Shown here: in pieces, positions 42,010-54,470 of the stretch | Numbering within the stretch: position 1 is the stretch's first letter | Layout: each line of letters begins with the position of its first letter | Assembly (NCBI RefSeq): GCF_902806685.2 | Contig: NC_048554.1 | Location: forward strand, 1,860,001-1,924,000 | DNA from: Maniola hyperantus | Taxonomy: Eukaryota; Arthropoda; Insecta; Lepidoptera; Nymphalidae | Direction of reading: 5' to 3' | Length of the DNA: 64,000 bases | Position numbers and translations under genes: made by a program | The notes under the pieces: model-generated | Told to the model about the DNA's origin: nothing | Seen by the model: the letters and a program-made list of their open reading frames with translations, nothing else | Databases searched by the model: none

Positions 42010-42593
42010 ACCATTATCAACCCATAGACGTCCACTGCTGGGAATAGGTCTCTTGTAGAGACTTCTACACGCCACGGTCTTGCGCCGCCGCCATCCAGCG
42101 GCTCCCTGCCACTCGTTTGATGTCGTCTGTCCACCTAGTGGAAGATCTTGCAACTTACAACGATGCGCTTTCCGGTGCGAGGTCGTCATTCCAGCACCTT
42201 GAGACCCCAACGTCTATCGGTTTTACGAACTATGTACCCTGCCCATTGCCACTTCAGCTTCGCAACCCGTTGAGCTATGATAACATATTTTGCATGTCAA
42301 TTGACGAAACATATTGGATAACTAGCTATTATGCCCGCGACTTCGTCCACGTGGACTACACCCTTAGGGTTGATCTTTACCTATGAGATTTTAACATATT
42401 ATGAGCTTAATAAAATATGTCATACTGCTAATTACAAAAAGGTTGAATTTTGAGAAATCCTTTCTTAGCGGATGCCTACGTCATAATGGCTATCCGCATG
42501 CCGAATTTCAGCGTGATCCGTCCAGTAGTTTGAGCTGTGCTTTGATAGATCAGTCAGTCAGTCAGTCACCTTTTCCTTTTATATATATAGATT
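42010..42593. repeat. RTE-type LINE 3' end (inverted) plus GACTGACTGACT-tailed repeat
   Basis: 42010-42290: AGACGTCCACTGCTGGGAAT...CCATTGCCACTTCAGCTTCG, an inverted RTE tail. 42320-42593: CTAGCTATTATGCCCGCGAC to CCTTTTATATATATAG, with a ~70-bp internal insertion. Both lie in the presumed 3' UTR of the SLC38A9-like gene. Confidence 0.7.
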
Positions 42594-42757
42594 ATTAATT
42601 TTATGTTAACATCTTATGTACAATGTTTCTTGCAAATAAATCATTTCATTTCATTTCTTCCTGCGACTAGTTTGATGTCGACTGTCCACCTAGTGGAAGG
42701 TCTTCCAACGATGCGATTCCAGTTTTTCGATTGGTATGGACACGCTCAAAGTCAAAG

Positions 42758-45700
42758 CTACGCAATAAAAAACTGCATCACTAAATTGACAGTTCCAAAT
42801 ACAATAATGGCGGAATAGAAGAGTACTTTCCATACGGTTAACTTTCCTCGCAGATGGAGGGAGCGCATCTGCAGCAAGGACGGTAGCGCGAACACGTGCA
42901 CTAGACCGCTTATGGCTCCTGTGTACCTGGTAACCAAATATGACAGGTTAAATATTATCTATGTATTTATTCTATAAAAAAACCAAGTGCGAGTTGGACT
43001 CGCACACGAAGGGTTCAGTTTCATCAAACAAGAAATAGGTACCACTTTTTTGTGATATACCTACCATCTACCTAACCACAAATTCACGGTTTTCGGAGTT
43101 TTACTTGTGTTATATAGACATTGCCAGCTGCCAAACATGATTCTAGATCAACGGGAAGTACCTCATAGGTTTTGATTCCCTTTTAACTATAAGAAGTTGT
43201 TTATTAAAGTACTTTTGACTGAAAAACATCGGTTAATATAAAAGCTTTTATATTTGAGGTCCCCAGCTAGGTCATATCTGTTATACCCTTGGACGATTTA
43301 GTGGTTAATTCGTCCAAGGTCCTACCCGTAGAGTGCTTTGAATTGGCTACGCCAGAAGTCTCACTCCTTCGCCCCTTCATTCAGCTTCACCTACTCGACT
43401 TTCGTTCCCGGGTCGCTTCACTCCCACCTTCCGCCCCACTCACCTCATAGGCGTTCTTTACTCAAAACTTTCACAAATTTTTAGCATTACGCGACACAAA
43501 AATACTAGGGCTAGGATAGACTAGACTGCGTGGAGTCAGGTGCTTTGCTTTCGTTCTAGGTCACATTCGACTTAATCATGCATTATTTATGACCTTAACG
43601 ATGATTTATACCAGCGAAGAGTTGCCGGAATTTCAATCAAAACTACAGTACGCGACAGAGAGTAATGTACATCGGCCTTTAGAATGACATTTCGGCTTTG
43701 TAGAGCGCTGTCTCTGTCACTCATACCTATAATATGACGTTTTGAAACACTGCTCTCTGCTATTTACTTCTAAAGGTCGCTTTCTGCCGCGTACTGTACC
43801 TACTTTTGACTGAAACTGTTGGTGGTTACCTGATGATGGTGCCAATGTTGGGGCACAAGCACGCGACCAGTATGCTGAGTGCGACCACCGCCAGGTTGAT
43901 GGCAAGCCCGGGGCCACGCGCCGCCGCTCTGGCACACAGCTGTGCGGCTTCGCAACGGATCATGAACACTACTAGCGGGTAAACTGTGATTACCTGTGGG
44001 GAGAAGAAAAAGATAGCTTGCGTTACGTCTACCTAGACCTATCGTCGCGAAAAATAAGTAAGTACCTATGTCTGAGGGTCTGGTCACCAATTTTTCAAAA
44101 GTTGGAATTAAGGAGGCAGCCATTTTTAAATGCATACCTATCTATTGGTTAAATAAATAAATAAAAATATTTTTTACTCAATTAAACTTTTCCAAGTACT
44201 TTTGAATCGTCAGATGAATCTACCACTGGTTCGGAATGCCATTACCTACCGTGCCGTTCCCCCCCATGGGTTGCAGAAAACAGAACTTACATACCTGAAA
44301 AAGCAATAGCGCTCTGGCTATCGCAGTCATGACGTCATGCATTTCGAAGTTGTTCAAAAGATTCTGAAAACAAAATTTTGCGGGTTAAAAAGGCACCAAA
44401 AGTAACAGTAGGTACAAGTACCGACCTATTGAAGAAAGTGATTGTATGAACTGCTTAACTTACATCTTCTATGCAAGACTTGGCGAGCGGGAAACAAATG
44501 TAGAACACCACACCGACCAACGCGTAGGTCACAGTCACCAACAGAAATGCTATCGACAGATCTCTACCCTGGAAAAAAGAGATTTCATTCATTCACATTT
44601 TTTTGAAGAAAATCTTTGAATACCTCAAGAGCTGGGGCATCAACGTGGGGCTCTTTATGAGGGCCCACATCCAATAAATATTACTTAAATATGAAGATTT
44701 AGGTTAAACACTGATAATAATTTAGGTACACATTCCTAACACTCCGTCTTGCTTGCGCAGTTAATACTGTATAGGCAAGACCGAGAACTGCGCAGTCCAA
44801 TCGCAAGTCGGCGATTGTTCAAGCCGCGCTTTTGGAACTGCGCATATCTACGTAGTATCCTCTATTTAATCTGTGAACTGCGCGGGATACCGTCTTGCCG
44901 TCCACACGCTGGCTTGTGCAGGTAATTTCACAGGCAAGATGGAGCGTGTAGCCGGAGCTTAATATACAGATTAGTTAATTGCTAATACGCGTGGCCGCCA
45001 TTTTAGTGACGTCAGCACTAGACTGAAGTTTCGAGCTGATGGTATATTTTTATTTCGGCATTGCGATGTTAATGAAACATGGTTCCAGCGCAATAGCAAT
45101 TTGCGGGACTTATAAAAATGATATAATGTTTCTGTAATATCTATCTTTTTTCGCTCGGGGCAACGGATCGACAATTTTACATCACATTCTTAGAATAATA
45201 ACTAGCAGTACATTTTTCTCCTGTCGTGCGTTGTTGCTCATGATAGTGATGATGATGTTGTGTATGTAGAAGGACAGCGCCAGCATGCCGCTGAGCACAG
45301 CCGCGTCGCTGCCGCCGTGGACGCCGTCTGTGAGCGCGCCCATGTTGATGCCCCACATCCAACCCTTGACTATTATGAAGATTATGAGGTAGAATACTGA
45401 TAGCGTACCTGAAATCGAAAGATTTACTTCAAATACCTCTATGTAGGATGTAGGTACGCTCTTTATTAACCGACTTCAAAAAAAAGGAGGTTCTCAATTC
45501 GTCGGAATCTTTTTTTCTAATAGAATGGTATCAGTAATATAAGTCCCGCAAATTGCTATTATGCTGGAACCATGTCTCATTAACATCGAAATGACGTCAT
45601 TTTGACGTCAGCCGAAATAAAGATATACTATCAGCTCGAAAATTCAGTCTAGTGCTGACGTCACTAAAAGGCGGCCACGCGCATTAGCAATTTGCGGGAC

Positions 45701-48700
45701 TTATAACTAAAGGTTTTAAGGAAGTCGAAAACGGTTATGCAATATGCACAGTCCATTTTTCTCGACCACAAATCTAAACTTCGGGTTCAACTTTTTAGTA
45801 ACATTAATAGTGTACTTCTGTCCTGTGAAGGGGTCAAAATTTGTGTCAAAGGAGTCGTGTCCAACTACAAACTTTGACCCCTTCAAGATCGAATCTCTCT
45901 GACGAATGGCTTTTCCATTCTAAGCTTTAGGTAGTTAGTTATATAACTACATTATTATCTTTGCATACTTTTAGCCAAAAACAGACAGAAACGTATTTAG
46001 AGATCCTAGGATTTTCAGGCATATTCAATTTCCTACAGTTCAGGGTTTCAGGATAACTTTTCAACTCGCGTTATTTCAGGAAGATGACAAAAGTCAAAGA
46101 CAACAAAAATAAATAATTAATAGGTAAATAAACTCACCCAAAGAATTAAACTTAGTGAAGAAGGAGACCTTTGTAAAGTTCAGAAGTGGGAACACGATGA
46201 TTGCCACGTAGAAGGGGACAGTCGTGTGGAGCCCCCAGTAGGGGGAGGGTGCTGCGAGAGGGGTGGAGGGAGTGATGAGTGCGTCCTGAGCGGGGCAGAG
46301 GACTGTTGCGTTGATGGCTGTAGAGTTTGGTGAGCTCAGTTCTGGAAAAAACAGGTAAAATTATAATGCTCAACCTAGGATAAAATATAATGAAGTTATT
46401 TTAAAGCTGTTCGGAGTAAGTGTAAGACAGCCTAAGATCTGGAGTTATTTAGCGAAGTATAGTGCGCTTTCACTAATTGTACCAACAAATGCCTATTTTT
46501 TTTATCATCATTGCAACCATTGAAACACAACAGTGAAACTTGAAAGCGTCGGGCATATCCTCGCAACGAGCCCATTAGGCGTCGCGTTAGGATGGCGTGC
46601 AGGTTTAGAGGATGTTCGTTTGTCAATCAATCATTTGGTACCAGGCCATTCAAAATTTGCATCAGAATCAGTGAGATAAGTTCAGATTCGTCGAACCGTT
46701 TCTAATAATGTGCGGGGATATGGACGTTCAGCGTGCGTCAAAAAGTTTTCTGATATTCAATTTCTGATAATAACTGAAAATTAATTTAGAAACTGTCGTA
46801 GAAAATAAGCATTTCCTGTTCCGTGGTCTCACCCATGAGGTAGTTGACGGTGTAGTAGAGGAAGTTGGAGATGAGAAGCCAGTACAGCACGTTGGCGCCC
46901 AGGAGTACCATCAAGCTGAAGGCGTGTGCGACCGCTGCCGTGCCTGCGCCTAGCAACAAGCGGCAGAGCGCTGGAACCTCGCAGGTCTCAGTGCCTGGGA
47001 AATACAATACATCGGCAATGGAGAACAAAAATACAAATAAAATGAAGGTTCAAACAATGATCAGGACCGCACATTTTATGGTAAGAATAAAGTAAAGCAC
47101 ACTAAAATATATTAAATAATTAGCGGATTGGCCGATCACCATGAGAGAAATACGGTACTGCGACATAATAGTTAGTTTGCATGTTATTATCTAATCTCAA
47201 ATATTAATTCACGATTAAATCACTGAACCGATAGGTAATGCGAGAATGATCTAGACGCTAAGATTACGGCTTTCAAATTGTCTATCATGATCGTTGCTTA
47301 CTCTTTTTGGACATCCAAACCTAGAAATAGCTAAGTGATAATAATAAATAATAACTAACCATGATGATAATTGACTCTCAGCAGTACATAGGCGGTGTAT
47401 AGACATAGGGCTGCCATAAATATGATCAGGAATAACGCAGCCGGCAATCCTGCGCGTTCCACGCCCCACGCCATGGTCAATAGAGATGAACCCATTATCG
47501 TATTCCATACTGAAAAACTGCGAAAGAAACATTGAGAAGTGAAAACTTCGAGTATCAAAATTAACTGGCTTGGCACGAAAACTTAGGCCTTAGACAACGA
47601 AGACTTTAAATAAACGTTAACCCGGCCCATACAAATGCACGTGTTGTGAGTGAGTTCAAGTACCTAATAAATGTTAGTATTGGTAATTATTATGAGTGAA
47701 TGTAGTAGGGAGGCGTAAAACCAATTGAATAAGGTATTTAATACATGAAATTTTACTTACATTGTGACTAGTGAACTCTGCCTGTTCTTCTCCATAATGA
47801 CTGTTTTCTTCAGAGTTTTTTCGTATGTGGCTATAATATCACTCGCTGACAACTCTCCGGGACCCTGCGAAGGATATTGTATAGTTAATATAATAGTAGT
47901 TAAACAGTTTCATTGTTTTTTAAAGAATATTAGCCAAGTTTATTATGCTGACTAATATTCCCCTTTCCCCTCCAAGTAAGCATAAAGCTTGTGCTAGGAG
48001 TAGGTACGACTTTATTGCAACGGGTGGGGTTTGAACCGGGCGACCTTTCGGAGTCGACAGTCCGCTCCTTTAATCGTTGAGCTATCGAGGCTCAGCTATC
48101 GAGATTTTTTGATTACCTTGCGAAGAAGTTATTAATGTTTTTTTATACATAGTTAACTTATTAGGTACATATTGCTTACAGTGTCGTAATGGGATTTAAA
48201 TAAGTGATAGGTATATTAGATAAGCAACTACGTAGGTACATATTTGAAATATCTGCAGACCACCAGTTCAAAGGTTCAGATCGTAAATTGCTGATAAAAA
48301 CTATTAATAAATGGCAAAAATTGTACAGATAGTGATTTTTTACTTCGTTTAAATGCTCAGTATTGCGTACACGTGATCTTACACTAGTTCCGTCGTTCAG
48401 GAAATCTTGGAGCCTCTTGCAGTGCTCCGAGGGAAAAACGTGAGGTTTTGACAGTGATGCGCTGTGATTAAGTTGCGTGGAAGCAACCGGCTGAGCTTTC
48501 AGTTTTTTTTATATTAATGGTGAGCAAACGAGTAGGCGACCTGATGTTCCCCTCCGCCCCAAATACAAAGAGGCATTGATGAATGATCCGGAAGTATTAC
48601 ACAGACTACTAAAGACTTACTGTCCTAATTAAACAAAAAATGCCCGATATCTGTTGTCAAGCAACGAATTCTCACGGGCTACATACGTACCTACTATGAG

Positions 48701-51700
48701 CAAATAAGGAGAGGAGATAAAACCAGCGGAACAGTCCGCTCGTCATTTGTAACCAGGGCCGGCTAGTATTTTTTTTTTGAGAAAATTAAGCTAAAATGTA
48801 CCTCAATGATAGCTCAACTCAACTAACTAAATGTTGCAAATGCCAGTGTACGCATCATCCAAACCTGCACGACAAAAGCGACTACGAAGGGGGAACGTCA
48901 GCCACGTGGCAGTCGTCTCCCAAGTCCCACGATATTTTAATGGCCAGAAAAACAATTAGAGCGAAGCGAGCACAAATTTTTTAAATAATTCAAAAAAGTG
49001 TATTTTAAAAATAATTTTGCCACTTGTCTGTGATTTCAAGGGAACCAAAGTTTGAACTCCCTAAAATCTCTCTGGCTACGGCCACTATTGTTTACAATAT
49101 TTTTTTATCTTAAGTTACATGTTTAGCAATTACTTTATTGTTATAATAAGGAAGATAATTAGTAGAATCGACACCCACAGAAAGTTCAAACTCACACGTC
49201 GGACGGTCGGTAACTGATAAAGTTTATGACGTTGGTCGGTACCTAACGAATTTTATTTAATTAAGTAAGTAGGTATTTTCGTTAAGAGTGAACGAACTTC
49301 GCTTTACTGCGTTGGTTTGAAAAGTTCAAACCTATTCGAAAAATACGCGATCTATTATGGACCACTTCTTCCATAGGTACTCGTAGGTCTATGATTCTGG
49401 CCTCAAATTCCACGCGTGGAAGTCCGCAAGGTTTGTCCTTATAAGTACTTGTATCTTACCAGTGTGTCTGTACTGCTACTGATGGACTTGTAATTATTGT
49501 TGGTGAGGTTGGGGCTGAGCAGCAGAGGATGCGTCTCGCGATCCGCCGCGCTGTGGAAACTCAGGTTTGTGCAACTCGAACTCGATATATTGCTACAAAA
49601 TAACAAAACTAATTATTATTTAGTAACTAACTGCCGCGGCGAACTTCGTACCGCCTAACAGTCGATTCTTTTTCAGGAATTTTTTAAAAAATTTCTTCGT
49701 AAGAACCATCCTCGTACCTCAAGGAATGTTATGAAAAAAGAATTAGCGAAATCGGTTCAGCTGTTCTCGAGATTTGCGATCAGCAACACAGTCAGCGATT
49801 CATTTTTATATAGAGATTAGATGAACCAAGGTCACTGACATTGCCCACTATTAGCAAGCTGAAGTGGCAGTGGGCAGGTCATACCTGTCGTAGATGCGAT
49901 GGCCGTTGGAGCCGGAAAGTTCTTGAGTGGAGACCGCATTTAAGCAAGCGTAGTGTGGGACGCCCTCCAGCACGATGGACCAACGATATAAAGAGGCTGG
50001 CGGGAAGTGGCTGGATGAGAAAGGCTGTGGACCGGGTGTGGTGGCGCTCTTTAGGGAAGGCCTATGTCTCACAGTGGACGTCCACAGGCTGATGATGATG
50101 ATGATGATGAATTAGAGGATGCCCGTGGCTTCACCGAGTTTAGGTTTTTAAAAATCCCGTGGGAACTCTTAGATTTTCCAGGATAAAAAGTAGCTTACGT
50201 CAATTCCCAGGATGCAAGCGTGATGCTATCTATTTCTGTAGTAGGTACTACTTATATGATGCCTCGAATTCGTCCACGTGGATTTAGGTTTTTGAAAATC
50301 CCATGGAACCTGTTTTTCCAGGATAAAAAGTAGCCTATGTCCAACTCCGCGATACTACCAGATCTGCAAATATCAAATCGATCTGTGCCAAATTACATCA
50401 GAATTTTTTTATCGGATGGGCCGTGAAAATAGGAAAAAAATGTCAGGCATACAGACAGATATAACATACTTAGCATAAATATTAGTATCATGAACAATAT
50501 TACTTAGTATGTATCCAGGAAAGTAATATCAGCAAGCTTGCAAGCGATAAGTACCTAAGTGGCGCGATTTTCTACGAAACGAGATTTGTACGAGAGAACT
50601 TTTACGACTTTGAGAGATTCGGGTTCGATGCCGTTCGATGCCGCGTAGAAACCGATTAGGGGTTTAATAAACTTCCAGAGGGTACACGTGATTGCAGTTT
50701 CATGTTTGAACACTTACCTACTGGGTGATTTCACAATTAGATAAGTACTAGGTAGGTTCTTGCCACTTTACTTCAAGCCACATTATTTGTCTCTCATATT
50801 ATTAGGCTGTGATAGCCTAGTAAAAAACCGTGAGCCGTCCGGTTCGGAGGTCGGGGGTTCGAGCCTCGGCATGAGTAGGTACCTACCCATATTATAAATG
50901 CGACATGCGGAAATGTGTTTGTTTGTTGGTTTGTCCTTCAATCACGTCGCAACGGAGCAATGGATCGACGTGATTTTTTGCATTAGTAAGTATAGTTAGA
51001 AGTGGCTGGATGAGGAAGGCTGAGGACCGGGTGTGGTGGCGCTCTTTAGGGAAGGCCTATGTCCAACAGTGGACGTCCACAGGCTGATGATGATGATGAT
51101 GAAGTATAGTTTAAGTTGGAGAGTGACATTAGGCTACTTTTTATCCCGGAAAATCAAAGAGTACCCACGTGATTTATAAAAACCTAAATCTACGCGGACG
51201 AAGTCGCGGGCATCAGCTAGTCGAATATAAAAGTTGGTAAGTTGGTAAGTACTTACCCGTAGTGGTTGTGAGTTTCTCTTGCCGCGCTGTATTCGCATTC
51301 TGAGCAATCAGAACACGCGCTTGCAAATATTCTGTAAAGAAAATATTCATACTTAGTTACTTTACGGCATTCAGTAGACTTGGACATAAACCCGCATAAG
51401 GCACTCGCAGAGTCTCAGACCGTAAAATACCAGAGGTAGTCTCGCGACTGTATTACTGTCTTTTTGCGAGTGTATCGTTATACTTACTGAATCGCATCGC
51501 TAACGATCTGCCTTACTCGTAGGCTAAAAAAATTTGGAGACCCGTTCTATAGGCTAAAAGCAATGACTTATATGTATACTATAAGTTATTGGCTAAAAGA
51601 GCTTGACCCAAATTTTACGCGGACAGCAAGCCAAGGACTTTTAAATTAAGTGTCACATAAATAACTATTTATTAATATATTTGAAGTCATTTCTAAGTAG

Positions 51701-54470
51701 GTACAGATTTTAATTTAGCAGCAAGTTTTATTTAAATTCAAGGAGATAACACGAACTCCCTTGATCCTTGGCTTGCCAGATAATAACGCGACGATTGACA
51801 AGCTGTTTGCACGATTTATTGCGGTATATTAATAAATAATTATTGTTATATCAATAATGTAATCGTAAACAATTATTGCTCATTTCCGTACTGGTCTGAG
51901 AGCCCGTAGGAATTTCAGATGTTTGATAAAAGCTAAAACTATGCACTTGTGCAGCTGTATGCGTTTTCAATTATTATTTAAGGTATGATTCCGAACCACG
52001 CTGCACGCAGCAGCGCTACCGCAACAGTGTTGTCACAGTCCTGTCGCGGCACTACTGGTCCCCATACAATCTCTATAAGGTTATATGACATTACATTCTG
52101 AGCTAGGCAGCACTGTCTCGGCAGCAATGTAGCGGAACATTGCTGCCTAGCTCGGAATATAATGTCATAAAGCTTATAGAGATTGCATGGGGACCAGTGG
52201 GACCTGCAGGGCGATTGTCTAAAACCTGCGTCAATCATTATTACAATCTCAATTATTCTGATTGGCTGAATTTGTGCGATTCTTGTTGAAACAATGCATT
52301 GTGGCCAATAGTGAGCGAGCATTAACCAATCAGAGATGATTGCGATCGTGACATTGTAGCTGTCAAACAACCGCGGTAGGGCCACAGTGCCGCGACAGGA
52401 CTGTGACAGCTGGCGACAGCACTGTTGCGGCAGCGCTGCGGAATCATACCTTGGCACAGAATATATAATAGTACTACCATAGATTAATTATTGGTCTCGC
52501 TCCGAGTACTACGATACGTAGTCTACGTATTGGCTACGCCGCGGCCGCTACGCACGGTCAACTAGTCGCGCGGCAACTTCCATATAAATTACAAATTCTA
52601 ACGGTTACCGTCGACTAAGTTGCCGGGCGACTAGTCGACCGTGCGTGATGAGATTAAACGTAGTAAGTACTTTTAAAAAAATTTACCCTAATAAGTATCA
52701 GTTTTCGTTAAAGAATAACCTAACAACTTGCTAATACTATATATAGATATTTACTACCTAATACCTATCATTATTTCTTGAATTACCACTAGGGATAGGC
52801 TTTTGGTTCCGTAAATCCGTACCTGAAAAGTGCCAACTGGACCCTATTAGGTACTAAGCCTCCGCTGTCCATCCGTCTATCGGTCTGTCTTCCAACGAAC
52901 TATATCTATTAAAGTAATTAATTGATTTTTTTAGATTATCTTTGAAAATAAATAACAATAAGTAGGTACCTACCTATTAAAATACAAACCAATCAAAAAA
53001 AACTTTTATCAAAATCCTTAATATTTTCTATACTAGCTCTTGAACTGGTAACAATGTAAGTCTGAGTCATGAATGACAGATGTAATCTGGGAGCTTTTAA
53101 AATCTACAAGCTAAGGTGATCGCACTCTGCAAAATTCTGGAGCCACAAGGTATGCAACCTTGTGGTTGCAGAATTATTTTGCAACGAGTTTTTAGGGTTC
53201 CGTAATAAACCAGGAACCTCACAACCGGCATCACAAAAAAAAATTAAAATGTGTTTACAAAATTTTTCGTGAACACGTTTTATTTGTATGTTCTAAAACA
53301 GACTTTTATTTATTTTTATGCATAATATTTTTTGATTCATCGTGCAAAATGTCGAAAAAATACATGAGTACGGGACCCTCGGTGCGCGAGTCTGACTCGC
53401 ACTTGGCCGGTTTTTTGAAAATAAAATATAGCCTGTCACTAAGGAATAATGTAGTTTTCTAATGGTGAAAGAGTTTTCAAAATCGGTTCAGTAGTTCCAG
53501 AGATTACTTCTTACAAACAAACTTACAAACTTTACCTCTTTATAATATTACCTAGTCGGTATACAATATCAAAAATCCTGCCGGTTCCGTAATTTTTGAT
53601 ATAATATGTATATATGTAGGTACCTACCTATTTAAAATTATTTATTGCATAAAACTTGAAGTGTACTTAGACTAAAGGTAAAACGCTATCATAAAAAACC
53701 GGCCAAGTGCGAGTCAGGCTCGCGCACTGAGGGTTCCGTATGTTACAGTGGTATTTTTTCGACATTTTGCACGATAATTCAAAAACTATGATGCATAAAA
53801 ATAAATAAAAATCTGTTTTAGAATGCACAGGTAAAGCCCTTTCATATGATACCCCACTTGATATAGTTATCTTACTTCAAAAATTGAAAATACTAATTAT
53901 TAGTTCATGACCAAGTAAGTAATACTACCTAGCTGTCCCTTTGCTCGTGAGAAAAATAATATTTAAAAAATTGGCCAAGTGCGAGTCAGACTCGCGCATC
54001 GAAGGTTCCCTATCACAGTCGTATTTTTACCCCTCTTAGTATAGCAATCTTACTTTGAAAGATGAAAATACTAATTACTTGTTCTTGAACATATTTTCAT
54101 TTTTTTTGTGTGATCTAACCCTAAATTCACGATTTTCACATTTTTCCCCGAATGTCTGCTATAAGACCTACCTACCTGCCAAATTTCATGATTCTAGGTC
54201 AACGGGAAGTACCCTGTAGGTTTCTTGACTGACAGACAGACAGACAACAAAGTGATCCTATAAGGGTTCCGTTTTTCCTTTTGAGGTACGGAACCCTAAA
54301 AATTATAAACTTACCTAGATATGTAGGTATTTGACATCGATGTAATTTAAGAATACAAGTGCAAAATTCAAAAAAAAAGTAGGTAATTACCCAAAACTAT
54401 CAGCAGATTTCACTGAACTGGCCGTCGAATCTATTTCGCTGTTTTTCGTAGAATTTCTTTTTAACCTCAT
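42758..54470 (-). CDS. SLC38A9-like lysosomal amino-acid transporter, complete, 11 coding exons
   Basis: Multi-pass amino-acid transporter of the SLC38/AAAP family. Human SLC38A9 is a lysosomal arginine sensor feeding mTORC1. Coding exons in transcript order: 54391-54470, 49460-49592, 47761-47864, 47360-47517, 46833-46994, 46138-46341, 45212-45408, 44464-44568, 44295-44363, 43830-43993, 42758-42926. All GT-AG and in phase, 514 aa (human 561). The N-terminus is hydrophilic and Ser-rich. Family landmarks: SLVTIFSVWNTIMGSS at TM1; VYWLLISN-type TM3; NSTAINATVLCP, a loop with glycosylation sites; SLGTLSVFYLI; RDLSIAFLLVTVTYAL; FQVITVYPLV; CPNIGTIIRYTGAISG; C-terminus GTVNLVMQFFIA. Exon 4 begins T|TT TTC AG at 47517; a nearer AG at 47510 would break the frame. 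A 76-nt extra exon at 51258-51333 may be alternatively used. Confidence 0.9.
43640..43802. mobile_element. Hairpin MITE (ACAGTACGCG ends)
   Basis: ACAGTACGCGACAGAG at the left, GCCGCGTACTGTACC at the right; interior GAATGACATTTCGGCTTTGT and GTCTCTGTCACTCATAC. Related copies at 56684-56872 and 57286-57452. It lies about 30 bp downstream of the donor of the penultimate coding exon. Confidence 0.78.
44730..44962. mobile_element. Foldback element (CTCCGTCTTGC / GCAAGATGGAG ends)
   Basis: ACTCCGTCTTGCTTGCGCAG at the left is matched by CAGGCAAGATGGAGCGTG at the right. The interior has repeated GAACTGCGC blocks. Intron of the SLC38A9-like gene. Confidence 0.65.
44975..45115. mobile_element. MITE (AAGTCCCGCAAATTGCTA family)
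   Basis: GCTAATACGCGTGGCCGCC, GTGACGTCAGCACTAGACTG, then GCAATTTGCGGGACTTATA. Confidence 0.8.
45539..45707. mobile_element. MITE with TATAAGTCCCGCAAATTGCTA ends, complete
   Basis: Perfect terminal inverted repeats (TATAAGTCCCGCAAATTGCTA / TAGCAATTTGCGGGACTTATA). TA at both borders is compatible with a Tc1/mariner-type TA duplication. 169 bp, no ORF. It sits about 130 bp upstream of the exon at 45212-45408. Confidence 0.88.
47957..48105 (-). mobile_element. tRNA-derived SINE head (third family)
   Basis: On the minus strand: A box in CGATAGCTCAACGATTAAAG and B box CCGGTTCAAACCCC, followed by CTAGCACAAGCTTTATGC. It has no acceptor stem that closes, so it is not called as a tRNA gene. Confidence 0.65.
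48110..49459. other. Intron of the SLC38A9-like gene; nothing further
   Basis: About 1.35 kb without exon-like ORFs, RNA genes or clear complete repeats. Confidence 0.5.
49838..50110 (+). mobile_element. RTE-type LINE, 3' end of the reverse-transcriptase ORF
   Basis: An 83-codon tail, ISKLKWQWAGHTCRRCDGRW...SVGRPPARWTNDIKR...VWWRSLGKAYVSQW, followed by CCACAGGCTGATGATGATGA. This is the C-terminus and 3' tail of an endonuclease/RT LINE, heavily 5'-truncated. Confidence 0.85.
50115..50490 (+). repeat. Two consecutive CCCGCGACTTCGT-type repeat copies
   Basis: GATGCCCGTGGCTTCACCGA (from 50118) and GATGCCTCGAATTCGTCCAC (from about 50260), each followed by GATTTAGGTTTTT and TTTTCCAGGATAAAAAGTAG. 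Confidence 0.75.
50886..51225 (-). repeat. CCCGCGACTTCGT-type repeat interrupted by an RTE tail
   Basis: Inverted repeat copy ending GACGAAGTCGCGGGCATCAG. A 104-bp RTE 3' end (50998-51101) is inserted with a 10-bp target duplication AAGTATAGTT at 50988-50997 and 51102-51111. Confidence 0.88.
51258..51333 (-). CDS. Possible 76-nt frame-changing cassette exon of the SLC38A9-like gene
   Basis: Bounded by a good acceptor (TTTTCTTTACAG) and donor (ACG|GTAAGT). Skipping it joins 54391-54470 to 49460-49592 in frame. Including it (76 nt, 3n+1) ends the upstream frame early, but an internal ATG at 51298 (MRIQRGKRNSQPLR) re-enters the transporter frame and gives a shorter, more basic N-terminus. It may be an alternative exon, a poison or uORF exon, or a fortuitous splice pair. 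Confidence 0.45.
51979..52455. mobile_element. Large palindromic MITE with a nested second element
   Basis: AAGGTATGATTCCGAACCAC at 51979 is inverted at the right end (GCGGAATCATACCTTG). Inner arms CACAGTCCTGTCGCGGCACT and GTGCCGCGACAGGACTGTG also pair, as do the AGCTAGGCAGCA/TGCTGCCTAGCT blocks. A TTGGCTGAATTT element (about 52211-52370) interrupts the right arm. Confidence 0.82.
53186..54302. repeat. Cluster of three CCGGCCAAGTGCGAGTC-family copies
   Basis: Inverted fragment 53186-53417, forward fragment 53693-53915 (3' part missing), and forward fragment 53968-54302. The last ends about 90 bp before the first coding exon of the SLC38A9-like gene. Confidence 0.8.

Noticed and set aside
47360..47510. 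Acceptor TTTTTCAG|TATGG for SLC38A9-like exon 4
   Set aside because: It breaks phase with the upstream exon; the CTTTCGCAG at 47518-47520 keeps the conserved VTIFSVWNT reading.
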